Origin: Bacteriovoracaceae bacterium
GTDB lineage: Bacteria > Bdellovibrionota > Bacteriovoracia > Bacteriovoracales > Bacteriovoracaceae
NCBI GenBank assembly: GCA_018649885.1
Contig: JABIHA010000074.1
Coordinates: 1 to 64,000 of the forward strand
Direction of reading: 5' to 3'
DNA length: 64,000 nucleotides
Made by a program: the position numbers and the translations under genes. Position 1 is the stretch's first letter. Each line of letters begins with the position of its first letter. The notes beneath the pieces were generated by a model. It had not been told where the DNA came from and did not search any database. It saw only the letters and a list, made by a program, of their open reading frames with translations. Positions 52,167 through 60,815 of this stretch are shown here, one piece after another.

Positions 52167-53030
52167 TTAACACAAAAGAGAAATAATCATGGATGCCACA
52201 TTTTGAGCTGAGCACTCTTCCCAGTGTTCAAAACTGGGCATTGAATTAACCTCTAAAATGAGGGGGCATGACCCATCAAAAATGAAATCAATGGCCCCAT
52301 AACTAAGCTTTGAAGTTCTCATCACTGACTCTGCTAATGACCTTAAGGACTGGTCTAACTGTCCCAAACTTATAAACTTGGCCGAAGTCTTATACTGATG
52401 GTTTTTTTTCACCTGAGTACCAGTCTTTTCAATGGCCCCCAGGATTTCTCCCCCCACGAACATTACCCGACATTCTTTCTCGGCTTTAACGAATGGCTGA
52501 ATCAAGAAGTTTTGATCTTTTTGATAAAACTGAGTTTCAAGCACACCACAAAGCTCATCAAAGTGAGATATTTTAAATACCCCTTTGCCTCCATTGCCCC
52601 AAAAAGTTTTGACCATATATGCTCCACCTTCTCCCAGAGCACTCGACATATTTCTAACCGAAGCCTCATTTATCGGCCCTCTGTGAATATAGCTTCTCAC
52701 ATGTGCAAGCTCATGAGACTTAAGCCATAGAAGCTGCGAAGCCTTGGAGCGGAACACTTCAATACAATCTGGGTCATTAATGAGCTTCGCACCCATAGCT
52801 TTCAACCCTCTCGACACAAGAAGATCATAGCTATCCCTCAAAACACCTGAGCTGCGATGAATTACATAATCTGGCACTTCTGCCACTTCTGGCCCACACT
52901 CGCTTGTTGAAAGATAAAATGGGTTTGCACACACCACACTAAGACCTGCATGCTGGGCCTCCTCAATTAACTTTCTATTGGAGTAGCTATGTGGATTCAA
53001 AGTCATTATTTCTAAATTTTTTCGCTTCAA
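52167..53030 (-). CDS. RimK-type ATP-grasp ligase
   Basis: 287 residues from a TTG start with AAGGA upstream. ATP-grasp features: YMVKTFWGNGGKGVFKI (glycine-rich loop), FLIQPFVKAEKECRVMFVGG and LEVNSMPSFEHWE (metal-binding E/N). The N-terminal part resembles RimK/lysine-biosynthesis ligases. These enzymes add amino acids to proteins or small molecules; the substrate is not evident. Stands alone on its strand. Confidence 0.85.
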   Translation of the reverse strand: MKRKNLEIMTLNPHSYSNRKLIEEAQHAGLSVVCANPFYLSTSECGPEVAEVPDYVIHRSSGVLRDSYDLLVSRGLKAMGAKLINDPDCIEVFRSKASQLLWLKSHELAHVRSYIHRGPINEASVRNMSSALGEGGAYMVKTFWGNGGKGVFKISHFDELCGVLETQFYQKDQNFLIQPFVKAEKECRVMFVGGEILGAIEKTGTQVKKNHQYKTSAKFISLGQLDQSLRSLAESVMRTSKLSYGAIDFIFDGSCPLILEVNSMPSFEHWEECSAQNVASMIISLLC

Positions 53031-53116
53031 GTTATTTCCTTTTGGCCTTAGACAAACTTCTATTCATTCATTATCATGGCCTAGACCAATTTAACCCTTT
53101 AGCTTGAAAAGTCGAA

Positions 53117-54247
53117 ATGAGTTTTATCTCCATAATTATAATTATCCTTAGTTTTACACTTTCTGGATGCCAAAACAGAGGGTTTAACCGCGCCCCTGAA
53201 AAAAAATCGACCACAAGTAAAACTGTATCTAAATCAACTCCAATGCTCAAACCGGCTGAAAAAAGGCCAAGTGTGTTGAAAAAGACCAAGGCCATCACTA
53301 AGGCCCCGACAAAAGTTGTGGCACAAGAAAAAATTGTCAAAAAGAAATCGAAACCCACTTTGACAAAGAAAGTGAAAACATACTGCTCTAAAATTGATAA
53401 AAAATTTCTTCATTGGGGTTGGGGTCTTAGCCAATGTAAGAAAACCAATTGGAATCATGTGAGAGACTCGGTGTGGGGAGACCCTTTAATTTGGGCCATA
53501 TACGGAAGTGAAAAAGAGCATAAAGTTACACACAAAGATACCACCATGATATTTTGTGGAGTACACGGTGATGAAATTACTCCCATAAAATTTTGTTTTG
53601 ATATTATTAGATATTTAGAAGAAATGGACCCTGCGGAATTCGATAACAAATTGATTGTAGTTGCGCCGGTTGTTTCACCCGATAGTTTTTTTAAAAAAAG
53701 ACCTACAAGAACTAATGCAAGGGCGGTGGATATTAACCGCAACTTCCCCACCAAAGATTGGAATAAAAAAGCTATAAAAATGTGGAAGACAAGATATAGG
53801 AGCGATAAAAGAAGGTATCCAGGTAAAAGTTCTCTGTCTGAGCCCGAGACCCTATTTCAAGTCAATTTAATAAGAAGATATGGTCCAGACAAAATTATCT
53901 CTATCCACGCACCTTTGACCCTTTTAGATTATGATGGACCTGAAGATGATGTCTCCATCAAGAAAACTGGTCAAGGGATTTTGGCCTCAAAACTTCTCTC
54001 CCAAATGAGTCAAAGTGCTTCTGGCTACAAAATCAAAAATTACCCTTACTTTCCTGGCTCACTTGGCAATTGGGCAGGAAAAGAAAGAAATATTCCTGTT
54101 TACACTCTTGAGCTTCCAGACTCTGATAATCGAAAACATAAAAAATACTGGGAGCTTTTTCAGCCAGCTATTGAGGCCGCCATTAATAAAGACTTAAGGC
54201 ACCCCAAAAAAATCAAGAAAAACAAATTAGTTCAACGCAGTTTTTAA
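53117..54247 (+). CDS. Lipoprotein with M14 zinc carboxypeptidase domain (MpaA-like)
   Basis: 376 residues. Lipobox FTLSGC near Cys18, then a Lys/Thr/Pro-rich linker to ~105, then an M14 domain: zinc ligands in FCGVHGDEITP (HxxE) and IISIHAPL (His), substrate-binding Arg/Asn in DINRNFP, catalytic Glu in VYTLELP. The family includes the murein-peptide amidase MpaA and D,L-carboxypeptidases. A lipid-anchored form would act on peptidoglycan in the periplasm, of self or prey. The extreme basicity of the linker is notable. Confidence 0.88.
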   Translation: MSFISIIIIILSFTLSGCQNRGFNRAPEKKSTTSKTVSKSTPMLKPAEKRPSVLKKTKAITKAPTKVVAQEKIVKKKSKPTLTKKVKTYCSKIDKKFLHWGWGLSQCKKTNWNHVRDSVWGDPLIWAIYGSEKEHKVTHKDTTMIFCGVHGDEITPIKFCFDIIRYLEEMDPAEFDNKLIVVAPVVSPDSFFKKRPTRTNARAVDINRNFPTKDWNKKAIKMWKTRYRSDKRRYPGKSSLSEPETLFQVNLIRRYGPDKIISIHAPLTLLDYDGPEDDVSIKKTGQGILASKLLSQMSQSASGYKIKNYPYFPGSLGNWAGKERNIPVYTLELPDSDNRKHKKYWELFQPAIEAAINKDLRHPKKIKKNKLVQRSF

Positions 54248-56616
54248 GCTGATTCCCCTTTAGGCATTTTAGGTAATTTAAAAACCATGATAATGGGGAT
54301 AATCAGAAAAATTGCACCCACAATATAGGGGGCACCAGAACCGCCTCTCCAGTAAAGTAGGCAAGCAAGAAGAGGACCAAAAACTCTCGCCAAGGCCCCA
54401 AGGGATCTAAAAACTCCAATGGCCTCTCCTTGATATTTACCGGGAGTGTATAGACTCACAAGAGATGTCAAACAAGGGATAGTCATAGCAGAGCCAACCG
54501 CTAAGAAGAAAAGTCCTAGAAAAAGTGGAAATGTTGTATGGGCAAAGCTTATAGAAAGCAAACCGGGAATTAAACAAACAAGTCCCATTAAGGCCATCTT
54601 TTTTTCTCCTACTTGATGGGCCTTTCTTCTTACAACACCACCTTGAACAAAGGCCAAAACAAAGCCTATAAAAATAAACATCCCGGCATTATCAAGAGAT
54701 GTATATGACAGTCTTTCAACGGCCAAAAATGTCAAAGTGAATTCCATTCCAGAGAAGGCCAATAAAAAGAGAAAGTGAGCAATATTTGTTTGGTTAACAC
54801 CAGCATAAGGCAGTGGTTTAAATAAGGTCAAAGGATTAGAAGAGCGTTTACTTTTGTGAATCTCTTGGTCATTTGTAGGTCTTGTTTCCTTAAACTTTTT
54901 ATATAAAAGACTAAAGCTTGCAAGACTAAGGATAAAACTTAAAAGAGCAGGAGTTGAAAAAGGATTGACTCCATATGATGCCAATTGAGGGAAACTTTTC
55001 GTAAGATCAATCATAGAGAGTATCCCTCCCATTGCTGGTCCAATAATAAATCCAAGCGCAAAGGCAATACCAATGAAGGCCATACCTTTTGAACGATTAC
55101 TAGAACTGGTTACATCGGCAACAACAGCTGTAGCAGTTGAAATATTACCGCCCATAATCCCACCCATTATTCGGGCAATACATAACAGAGTGAATGAACC
55201 TGAAAAAAACCAAAGCAGATAACTTAAGGCCAGTCCCATCACGGAAACCAGAAGTACCGGTCTTCTACCTATACGGTCTGAAAGCCTGCCCCAAAAAGGC
55301 GCTGCTAAGAACTGTAGAAAAGAGTACATCGCCCCTAGCACTCCTCCAAAGAGAACGACAGGCTGAACTTGGCCACCACCAGATTGAATCAAAGTGGTGA
55401 TTCCTTCAAAAATCATTTTCAAAAAAGGATTTCCAGCATCAACTTCAAGGTAATATTTTGCCATTGCTGGGAACATGGGAAAAATTATTGAAAATCCCAC
55501 TAAGTCTAAAAATAAAACAAAGAAGATGAGTTTTAGAGAACTTTTTGCATTTTCACTAAGTGGTGGAGATTCTACTTTTTGCTTAGGCATGATTTTTGTC
55601 ACTTCGCTTTCTAAAGGTTGATATTCTAAGTTTTGAGGGTCCCCGTCACCTTCCAATCGTGATACAAGGTACTCCCCAAACTCTGTGCTAAATTTTTCAT
55701 CACTATTTAAACATGGAATTAAATGGATTTGAGCCCCGTCCTCTTTGACAAATTCAGCTAGCTCAAATCCTATCTCATCAATAGTTTCAAGACAGTCCAC
55801 AACAAAGCTTGGACAATAAACGTAAATATTTTTGTGCCCTGTAGCTGCCAGATCCCTGCAATACTTATCGGTGTAAGGGCCCAACCACCTCTCTGAGCCA
55901 AAACGTGACTGGAAAGTCATGTGGATGTCTTTTTCTTCAAAAATGCTGAGGAGCTCCTGCTTCATGAGATAAAACGTCTCACTACAGTGAAATAAATAGG
56001 GGTCACCCTTTTCTAAAATTCTTCTAAGCGGTATCCCATGAAAAGAAATCACTAGAACATCGCCAGGACACTTGTTCGCAGCTGCCTTTTTTATGATGCT
56101 GACACTTGCATCGATAAAGGCCTTAGTTTTATGAAAACTGGAAATAAATCGAATGTCACTAAGAGCGACTTTTTTATCTAAAATTGAGCTGATCCTGTCC
56201 CAAACACTTCCAGTTGTACTTTCTGAAAACTGGGGAAAAAGTGGAACTACAGTCAAACAATCAAACTTCTCAAGGTCTGCCAAGCTCTGCTCAACTAAAT
56301 TGTTTCCCAGCAAGTAGCCCACCCTTAACTGGATCCCATCGCGCTCCATGACCCCGGCCAAGGAGTGCCTTAAATCTTCAGTACCAGTAATAAGAGGAAA
56401 GCTTTCGCCGTCCCAAATACGAGCGTAGGCCTTAGCAGATCTTTTTGGCCTAAAGGGCAATACAAACAGCTCAAGGATGATTTTCCATAGTATTGGGTTT
56501 AAATCAACGACTTTAGGATCTGAGAGAAATTTTCGAAGAAAATCTCTAACATCTTTGATGCTTGGAGATTTGGGAGACCCCAGTTGTACTAATACAACTA
56601 GATCATTTTTTCTCAC
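54244..56616 (-). CDS. hemH: Fusion: ferrochelatase (HemH) plus MFS transporter
   Basis: 790 residues in one frame from GTG at 56616. Residues ~1-320 are ferrochelatase (VLVQLGSPKSP; VISFHGIPLRR with catalytic His; FQSRFGSERWLGPYTD; CPSFVVDCLETIDEIG), which inserts Fe2+ into protoporphyrin IX. A ~45-residue linker leads to a 12-helix MFS domain (~365-790) with the family motif GRLSDRIGRRPVLL, most like drug/H+ antiporters of the TetA group. No internal start with a ribosome-binding site occurs at the junction. The fusion may channel haem or porphyrin, or protect against porphyrin; this is inference. Confidence 0.92.
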   Translation of the reverse strand: MRKNDLVVLVQLGSPKSPSIKDVRDFLRKFLSDPKVVDLNPILWKIILELFVLPFRPKRSAKAYARIWDGESFPLITGTEDLRHSLAGVMERDGIQLRVGYLLGNNLVEQSLADLEKFDCLTVVPLFPQFSESTTGSVWDRISSILDKKVALSDIRFISSFHKTKAFIDASVSIIKKAAANKCPGDVLVISFHGIPLRRILEKGDPYLFHCSETFYLMKQELLSIFEEKDIHMTFQSRFGSERWLGPYTDKYCRDLAATGHKNIYVYCPSFVVDCLETIDEIGFELAEFVKEDGAQIHLIPCLNSDEKFSTEFGEYLVSRLEGDGDPQNLEYQPLESEVTKIMPKQKVESPPLSENAKSSLKLIFFVLFLDLVGFSIIFPMFPAMAKYYLEVDAGNPFLKMIFEGITTLIQSGGGQVQPVVLFGGVLGAMYSFLQFLAAPFWGRLSDRIGRRPVLLVSVMGLALSYLLWFFSGSFTLLCIARIMGGIMGGNISTATAVVADVTSSSNRSKGMAFIGIAFALGFIIGPAMGGILSMIDLTKSFPQLASYGVNPFSTPALLSFILSLASFSLLYKKFKETRPTNDQEIHKSKRSSNPLTLFKPLPYAGVNQTNIAHFLFLLAFSGMEFTLTFLAVERLSYTSLDNAGMFIFIGFVLAFVQGGVVRRKAHQVGEKKMALMGLVCLIPGLLSISFAHTTFPLFLGLFFLAVGSAMTIPCLTSLVSLYTPGKYQGEAIGVFRSLGALARVFGPLLACLLYWRGGSGAPYIVGAIFLIIPIIMVFKLPKMPKGESA

Positions 56617-56737
56617 TTTTGGGCCCCCTCACTGACTAGATGCACAACAAACTTTACTTTTACTCTTTGGCAGGGGTATATATACGCGATCTTTCAAAGC
56701 GTGTCACTTATTAGCTGATGTAAATCAGGAGCTTACA

Positions 56738-57271
56738 ATGGCCAAGTCCAATATTTCTAAGAAAAAAAAGCAAGCGGGCCTTGAGCGCATGAGCGAGTTA
56801 TCAAAATTGGGCTCAGCTTCGACACTTTATGAAACAGAGTATGACCCAGAAATATTAGAGAAATTCGAAAATAAGAACCCGACCGCACCAGGATGGGTAA
56901 GCTTTGTCTGCACAGAGTTCACTTCTCTTTGCCCAATTACAGGTCAACCTGATTTCGCCAAAATTTTTATTAATTATATTGCCGATAAAACTATGGTTGA
57001 GAGTAAGTCTTTAAAGCTCTATCTATTTAGCTTTAGAAATCATGGGGCCTTTCACGAAGATTGTGTCCACTCCATGGCCTCGGACTTATTCAAACTCATG
57101 AAGCCACACTTTATTGAAGTTATAGGTGAGTTCACTCCTAGAGGAGGAATATCTATTTTCCCCTATACTAGTTTTAGCTCAAAAAAGAAAAAATATGTGG
57201 AATTAAAGAATTTTAGAGATCTAAATTTTGCACCCGGTAAATATTCTATTGAATTAGGCCGTCCATATTAA
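56738..57271 (+). CDS. queF: NADPH-dependent preQ0 reductase QueF
   Basis: 177 residues of the unimodular type. [13 protein letters not shown] holds the nucleophilic Cys65 and Asp72; [22 protein letters not shown] is the QueF/NADPH signature. It reduces preQ0 to preQ1 for queuosine in tRNA. AGGAG precedes the ATG. No preQ1 riboswitch was recognised in the 120-bp leader. The N-terminal ~25 residues are a basic extension. Confidence 0.96.
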   Translation: MAKSNISKKKKQAGLERMSELSKLGSASTLYETEYDPEILEKFENKNPTAPGWVSFVCTEFTSLCPITGQPDFAKIFINYIADKTMVESKSLKLYLFSFRNHGAFHEDCVHSMASDLFKLMKPHFIEVIGEFTPRGGISIFPYTSFSSKKKKYVELKNFRDLNFAPGKYSIELGRPY

Positions 57272-57277
57272 AAATCA

Positions 57278-57643
57278 TTAACTTGTAAGCTCAGCTATCT
57301 TAGCTTCAATTTCATCTAGCTCAAATGGCTTGGCAATAAATCCGTAAGCTCCCATTTCTGTAAGCTCACTGCTTGTCCAATCTGGTTCTCCGGTTATAAA
57401 GAGAAATTTACATCCCCTAGAGAGCACGTCTTCTTTTATTTCCTTCAGTACATCTAATCCACTCATACCAGGCATATTAGTGTCACATAAAAATACATCG
57501 GGTTTAAATTCAGCGTAGAGCTTAACAGCACCCACCCCATCAGCACCTGATCTTACCTCGTGGCCAAGTGAGCTGATCACCTCCACAAGAATTTCTAAAA
57601 TGTCTTCTTCATCATCAACTAAAAGTATTTTTTTTGAACTCAC
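57278..57643 (-). CDS. Stand-alone receiver-domain protein
   Basis: Start taken as GTG at 57643 (SSKKILLVDDEEDILEIL), eight bases after AAGG; the longer frame to 57823 would run through the small-RNA gene and is unlikely. 121 residues: acidic DDEED, phosphoacceptor Asp in VFLCDTNMPGMSGLDVL, Thr in FLFITGEPDW, Lys in FIAKPFE. No output domain. The upstream transcription unit is the candidate CsrA-binding small RNA, 67 bp away. Confidence 0.85.
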   Translation of the reverse strand: MSSKKILLVDDEEDILEILVEVISSLGHEVRSGADGVGAVKLYAEFKPDVFLCDTNMPGMSGLDVLKEIKEDVLSRGCKFLFITGEPDWTSSELTEMGAYGFIAKPFELDEIEAKIAELTS

Positions 57644-57709
57644 GGAAGTTGCCTTTGCAAAAAAACATATTGAGTAATTGTACTTAAATTTGAGAGATAA
57701 ACCAAAGGG

Positions 57710-57745
57710 AAAAAAAGAAAGGGAGCCTCCTGCTAAGCTCCCTTT
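57710..57745 (-). terminator. Intrinsic terminator of the AGGA small RNA
   Basis: AAAGGGAGC and GCTCCCTTT form a 9-bp stem with a 10-nt loop (57736-57727), followed by C and seven T (57716-57710) on the minus strand. A T tract on the other side (57743-57749, plus strand) would let it work in both directions. Confidence 0.93.
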
Positions 57746-57790
57746 TTTTCGGCATCCTGCCTGTACTCTGAGCAACATCCTGTCGCCCAC
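57710..57790 (-). ncRNA. Candidate CsrB/RsmZ-like small RNA with three AGGA loops
   Basis: About 81 nt on the minus strand from the predicted start near 57790 to the T tract. Hairpin 1: 8-bp stem 57789-57782/57776-57769 (two G-U pairs), loop AGGAU (57781-57777). Hairpin 2: GGC/GCC stem 57761-57759/57753-57751, loop AGGAU (57758-57754). Hairpin 3: terminator stem 57745-57737/57726-57718, loop UUAGCAGGAG containing AGGA. GGA exposed in a hairpin loop, with ACAGGAUGU near the CsrA consensus, is the hallmark of CsrA/RsmA-sequestering RNAs. No start codon with a ribosome-binding site is present. Function is inferred from structure. Confidence 0.75.
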
Positions 57791-57796
57791 ACTTCT

Positions 57797-57824
57797 ATTA
57801 TACAAAAGATTTGACCAGATCAAA
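57797..57824 (-). promoter_or_regulatory. Promoter and palindromic operator of the AGGA small RNA
   Basis: Minus strand TATAAT (57802-57797) is a perfect -10. TTGATC (57823-57818), 15 bp upstream, is a partial -35. The -35 lies inside TTTGATCTGGTCAAA (57824-57810), a near-perfect 15-bp palindrome suited to a dimeric regulator. A second palindrome GGGCTaAGCCC lies at 57917-57927, nearer the divergent gene at 57981. Confidence 0.7.
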
Positions 57825-57980
57825 GGTAGTTTTTTTTGGGTAATCTTTGCCCCTCAGTGTTAAAATGAGACCTAGCTCTAAGTTCATTTGCAGGAGCCCC
57901 TTTGGAGAGGTAGAATGGGCTAAGCCCTTAAATATTTTACATAAAAATACTTGAATGCGCAGGCGCCCATAAGGAGAAAA

Positions 57981-58313
57981 ATGAAGCTATTTAAAAAACT
58001 CACTCCTTTCTCCGAGAAATCCCCTCGGGAATACCCGGAAAAAATTTACACTTATTTTGTACCAGCACCTCCAAGAAGAAAGCATGGATACCGGGAAAAG
58101 GCCTTTGATAAACTAGCTGCCAGCGTAATTGCGAGAGGTTTTAAAATAGTCAGTGTGCACACCGAAAGTTTAAATACAGATGGTAGCTCTGGGATATGGA
58201 TTATTTTAATTTTAATGCCCTTACATAACGAAGCTGCCCAGTTAGACTTAGATGAACTGCAACCTTATTCTTTGACTGACGATTCAGAAATTATTTATGA
58301 AGAGAATCACTAA
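57981..58313 (+). CDS. Hypothetical protein
   Basis: Start at 57981 (MKLFKKLTPFSEK) with AAGGAG five bases upstream. 110 residues; basic N-terminus with Pro/Arg (PAPPRRKHGYR), a central beta/hydrophobic stretch (GIWIILILMPLH) and an acidic C-terminus. No family recognised. Overlaps the next gene by 17 bp, so the two are coupled. Confidence 0.7.
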   Translation: MKLFKKLTPFSEKSPREYPEKIYTYFVPAPPRRKHGYREKAFDKLAASVIARGFKIVSVHTESLNTDGSSGIWIILILMPLHNEAAQLDLDELQPYSLTDDSEIIYEENH

Positions 58314-59595
58314 ATTTATTTTACTTATTTCAAGTATTACAATACTACCAAGTTGTTCAGTTTTTATTGAAAATATTTTCGTTGAAAAAAATGAATATCA
58401 ACTTAAAGAAATAAAGAGCACAAAATACTGCCCAAAAGAAAGCAAACATGGAGCACATCGTTTTTATTCTTCCTCAGAAAAGGTCAATAGGCTTTTCTCT
58501 GATTTTTTAGAAAACAATAAAAATCTCAATCTATATTTTAGTGAGAAAATGGTTCTTTGGGGACTCATTCAAGTTAATGCTCAGCCTTTCCTTTCCTCCC
58601 CAGCTTCAAGACTTCAGGCAATTGTTTACTATGGAGGAAAATTCAAATTTTGGGATTTTAAGAAACCAGAAAAATCGTCTTACTCTTATATTAAAGCACT
58701 AGACGACATACTCCACGACTACCCTTCTAAAAGAAGTCTGAAGAGTCTTGCAGGGCTACTCGATAAAAAATTTCAATCTACTATTACTGTTAGTAAAGAG
58801 CTAGCTGTACTTCTATCGAAAAAAAGAAACCTTCTTTTGAAAAATCCAATATTAAAAAAGACCTACTTTCGAGATAATGAGCTACTTAGAGTTAATGAAC
58901 CACTTTTCAAAGTATCCTTTTCACAACTAATCGCAAAATACCAAAAAAAGAGCACGCCTTGGATTAAAAAAAACCACACACACCAAGTTCTATTTCCTAT
59001 TGAACTAGAAAATATTGATGATAATTTCGATTTAGCCGAGTGCAATTTTGATCCCGGACTCTATAAAAACAAGGTTTTTATACTCGATAAAGAGCAAATA
59101 TTCGTCACTAGCTTTGGGATGGTAGACCATAAACAAAATAGCTTTTTGGCAATTTCAGGGCAAAACCTAGCGAGCGTAGAAGAAATAGACAACTTCAAAA
59201 TGATTAGGGGGAGGTGGCCAAAAAGGCTCGGTTCTTGGTGCATTCTTCAAAACCAAAAACCAAAGCTTTCCGTTGTCCTTACCAGCTTTAATAGTAGGGA
59301 TTCGGGGCAACTGCTCATGGGCCCGCTAGAAAAAATTGAGAGATTAAAACTAGACCAAAGTAAAATATCAACATTAATAGAGGCCGGTCGAGAAATTTTC
59401 TTTCTATCCCCGCCTCGAATTTATATCGAGTCAAGAATTTTAAAAAATCAGCATATTGAAAAAAACTTGAAGTCTCAGTTGCCTGTATACCATGCAGATA
59501 AAATTGGGAATATTCACTCTTTGCTAAGAAGTGAAGACAAAAAAATGTCACTCATAATTGATTCAAGGTTTAATGGAAACTTACTCTGCAAATAA
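58297..59595 (+). CDS. Large lipoprotein of unknown function
   Basis: 432 residues. Lipobox ILPSC gives Cys20. The mature protein is basic with many aromatic residues and several Cys (STKYCPKES, DLAECNFDPG, LGSWCILQN, LLCK at the end). No family recognised. Its start lies inside the preceding gene and its end overlaps the ferredoxin gene, so it is the middle gene of a three-gene operon. An envelope role is inferred from the lipid anchor. Confidence 0.75.
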   Translation: MKRITKFILLISSITILPSCSVFIENIFVEKNEYQLKEIKSTKYCPKESKHGAHRFYSSSEKVNRLFSDFLENNKNLNLYFSEKMVLWGLIQVNAQPFLSSPASRLQAIVYYGGKFKFWDFKKPEKSSYSYIKALDDILHDYPSKRSLKSLAGLLDKKFQSTITVSKELAVLLSKKRNLLLKNPILKKTYFRDNELLRVNEPLFKVSFSQLIAKYQKKSTPWIKKNHTHQVLFPIELENIDDNFDLAECNFDPGLYKNKVFILDKEQIFVTSFGMVDHKQNSFLAISGQNLASVEEIDNFKMIRGRWPKRLGSWCILQNQKPKLSVVLTSFNSRDSGQLLMGPLEKIERLKLDQSKISTLIEAGREIFFLSPPRIYIESRILKNQHIEKNLKSQLPVYHADKIGNIHSLLRSEDKKMSLIIDSRFNGNLLCK

Positions 59596-59854
59596 CGTAT
59601 CAATTATTCTGGAAGGTGTTGCATCATCAAAAAAGAAGTATCTACGCCTTAAAGATAGTGATGATTTAAAATTATCGCTCTTATCCTATCTGGAATCATG
59701 TAATATCCCCATTGCTTCATCATGTAATGGGGAGGGCATTTGTAAGAAATGCATCGTAGGTGATGATCTTCTTTCTTGCCAAATAAATCTCAAAGATTTT
59801 TTGGATAGTTTTAATGAAGAAGACTCTCCAACAATCAAGGTATCCTACCTGTGA
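59573..59854 (+). CDS. [2Fe-2S] plant-type ferredoxin
   Basis: Start at 59573 (METYSANNVSII) with AAGG upstream; the ATA-region codon at 59558 has none. 93 residues; ligand pattern SSCNGEGICKKC...LSCQ (C-x5-C-x2-C, then the fourth Cys) defines a [2Fe-2S] cluster of the adrenodoxin/plant fold. Short for the family. It overlaps the unknown lipoprotein gene, so the two may be functionally linked, though one is cytosolic and the other exported. Confidence 0.85.
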   Translation: METYSANNVSIILEGVASSKKKYLRLKDSDDLKLSLLSYLESCNIPIASSCNGEGICKKCIVGDDLLSCQINLKDFLDSFNEEDSPTIKVSYL

Positions 59855-59878
59855 TTGCCAGAGGGCCTCAAACTCATT

Positions 59879-60607
59879 TTACAATAATTTAATATCACCA
59901 TTTGCTGAGAAATAGATGGTATAAGTCATATCGTGCTTTGTTACAGCAGTTCCGACTTTGACATTGAGATTAAGCATGCAGCCTATTACTGGATCACCCT
60001 CAGCACCCTCGTTTGTCACCGAAATTAACTCTGTAGAAGTACTGGCCTTAACAGTCCATCCTGCAAACACTTCCGTAGGAACCTGAACACCTTGTAGATA
60101 TTTTCCAGCTCCCTTGTAGCTTCCACCATAAGACATAGTAGGTGAGAATTTGACTTTCGCCATTTTCATTCCATATAGATTTTTAAATACAATTTCATAA
60201 CTTTTTTTCAAAGGTCTACTCCAGTTTGCCATTTCCCAAGGCCGGAGGACTAAACCTGTCGCACTTTTAGGAACAAAACTCAGATGCTTTCCTTTGACAA
60301 TAATTTCGGGTTGTCTTTTTTCTAAAAAGGTTAAAACAGACTCCACTGTTTTAAGTCCCAATATCATGGTCTCGTGAAGAGTTTTCATATCAAATTCTAG
60401 ACTCTTTTCACTGAGTAGTGATTTAAGAGGATCAACCTCATCACTTTGCCCTTTAAAAATATTTTCTTCATTTGCAATTGATTGAGAAAGAATAATCTCC
60501 CCAGTTTGCATGTCGCGGATTTCAACAGAATTAATCTCGGCAGGCCCTATAGCAAAGACAGAATTTGCGCAAAGCCAAAAACTAAAACCCAATAAAAATT
60601 TTCTCAT
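59879..60607 (-). CDS. Exported protein of unknown function
   Basis: 242 residues with a signal peptide (MRKFLLGFSFWLCANSVFA-IGP). Beta-rich mature part, with blocks such as EINSVEIRDMQTGEIILSQSI and YEIVFKNLYGMKMAKVKFSP. No family recognised. Monocistronic; a ~200-bp gap separates it from the divergent nuclease gene. Confidence 0.75.
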   Translation of the reverse strand: MRKFLLGFSFWLCANSVFAIGPAEINSVEIRDMQTGEIILSQSIANEENIFKGQSDEVDPLKSLLSEKSLEFDMKTLHETMILGLKTVESVLTFLEKRQPEIIVKGKHLSFVPKSATGLVLRPWEMANWSRPLKKSYEIVFKNLYGMKMAKVKFSPTMSYGGSYKGAGKYLQGVQVPTEVFAGWTVKASTSTELISVTNEGAEGDPVIGCMLNLNVKVGTAVTKHDMTYTIYFSANGDIKLL

Positions 60608-60815
60608 TTTCGTACCTCCAGAAGAATATTTTTTTTTGTGCCCGTATGCAGTAAACTAAATGTGATGGAGAGGTCAATAAAGTAAACCTAACAAAACCTC
60701 TCTGTATGCCTGAATTAACAGCTTCTGTGCACTGAACCTTGTCAATTGAAATGGTTTATAGTCCATTAGTACTACCAATGCAAACGATAAGAATAACTAA
60801 TACGGGAGATTGTTT

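Noticed and set aside
56617-56737. preQ1 riboswitch before queF
   Set aside because: No preQ1-I or -II signature in the short leader.
57644-57823. N-terminal extension of the receiver gene to 57823
   Set aside because: The extra 60 residues are encoded by the small-RNA terminator and hairpins and have no receiver-like sequence; GTG at 57643 fits the family start.
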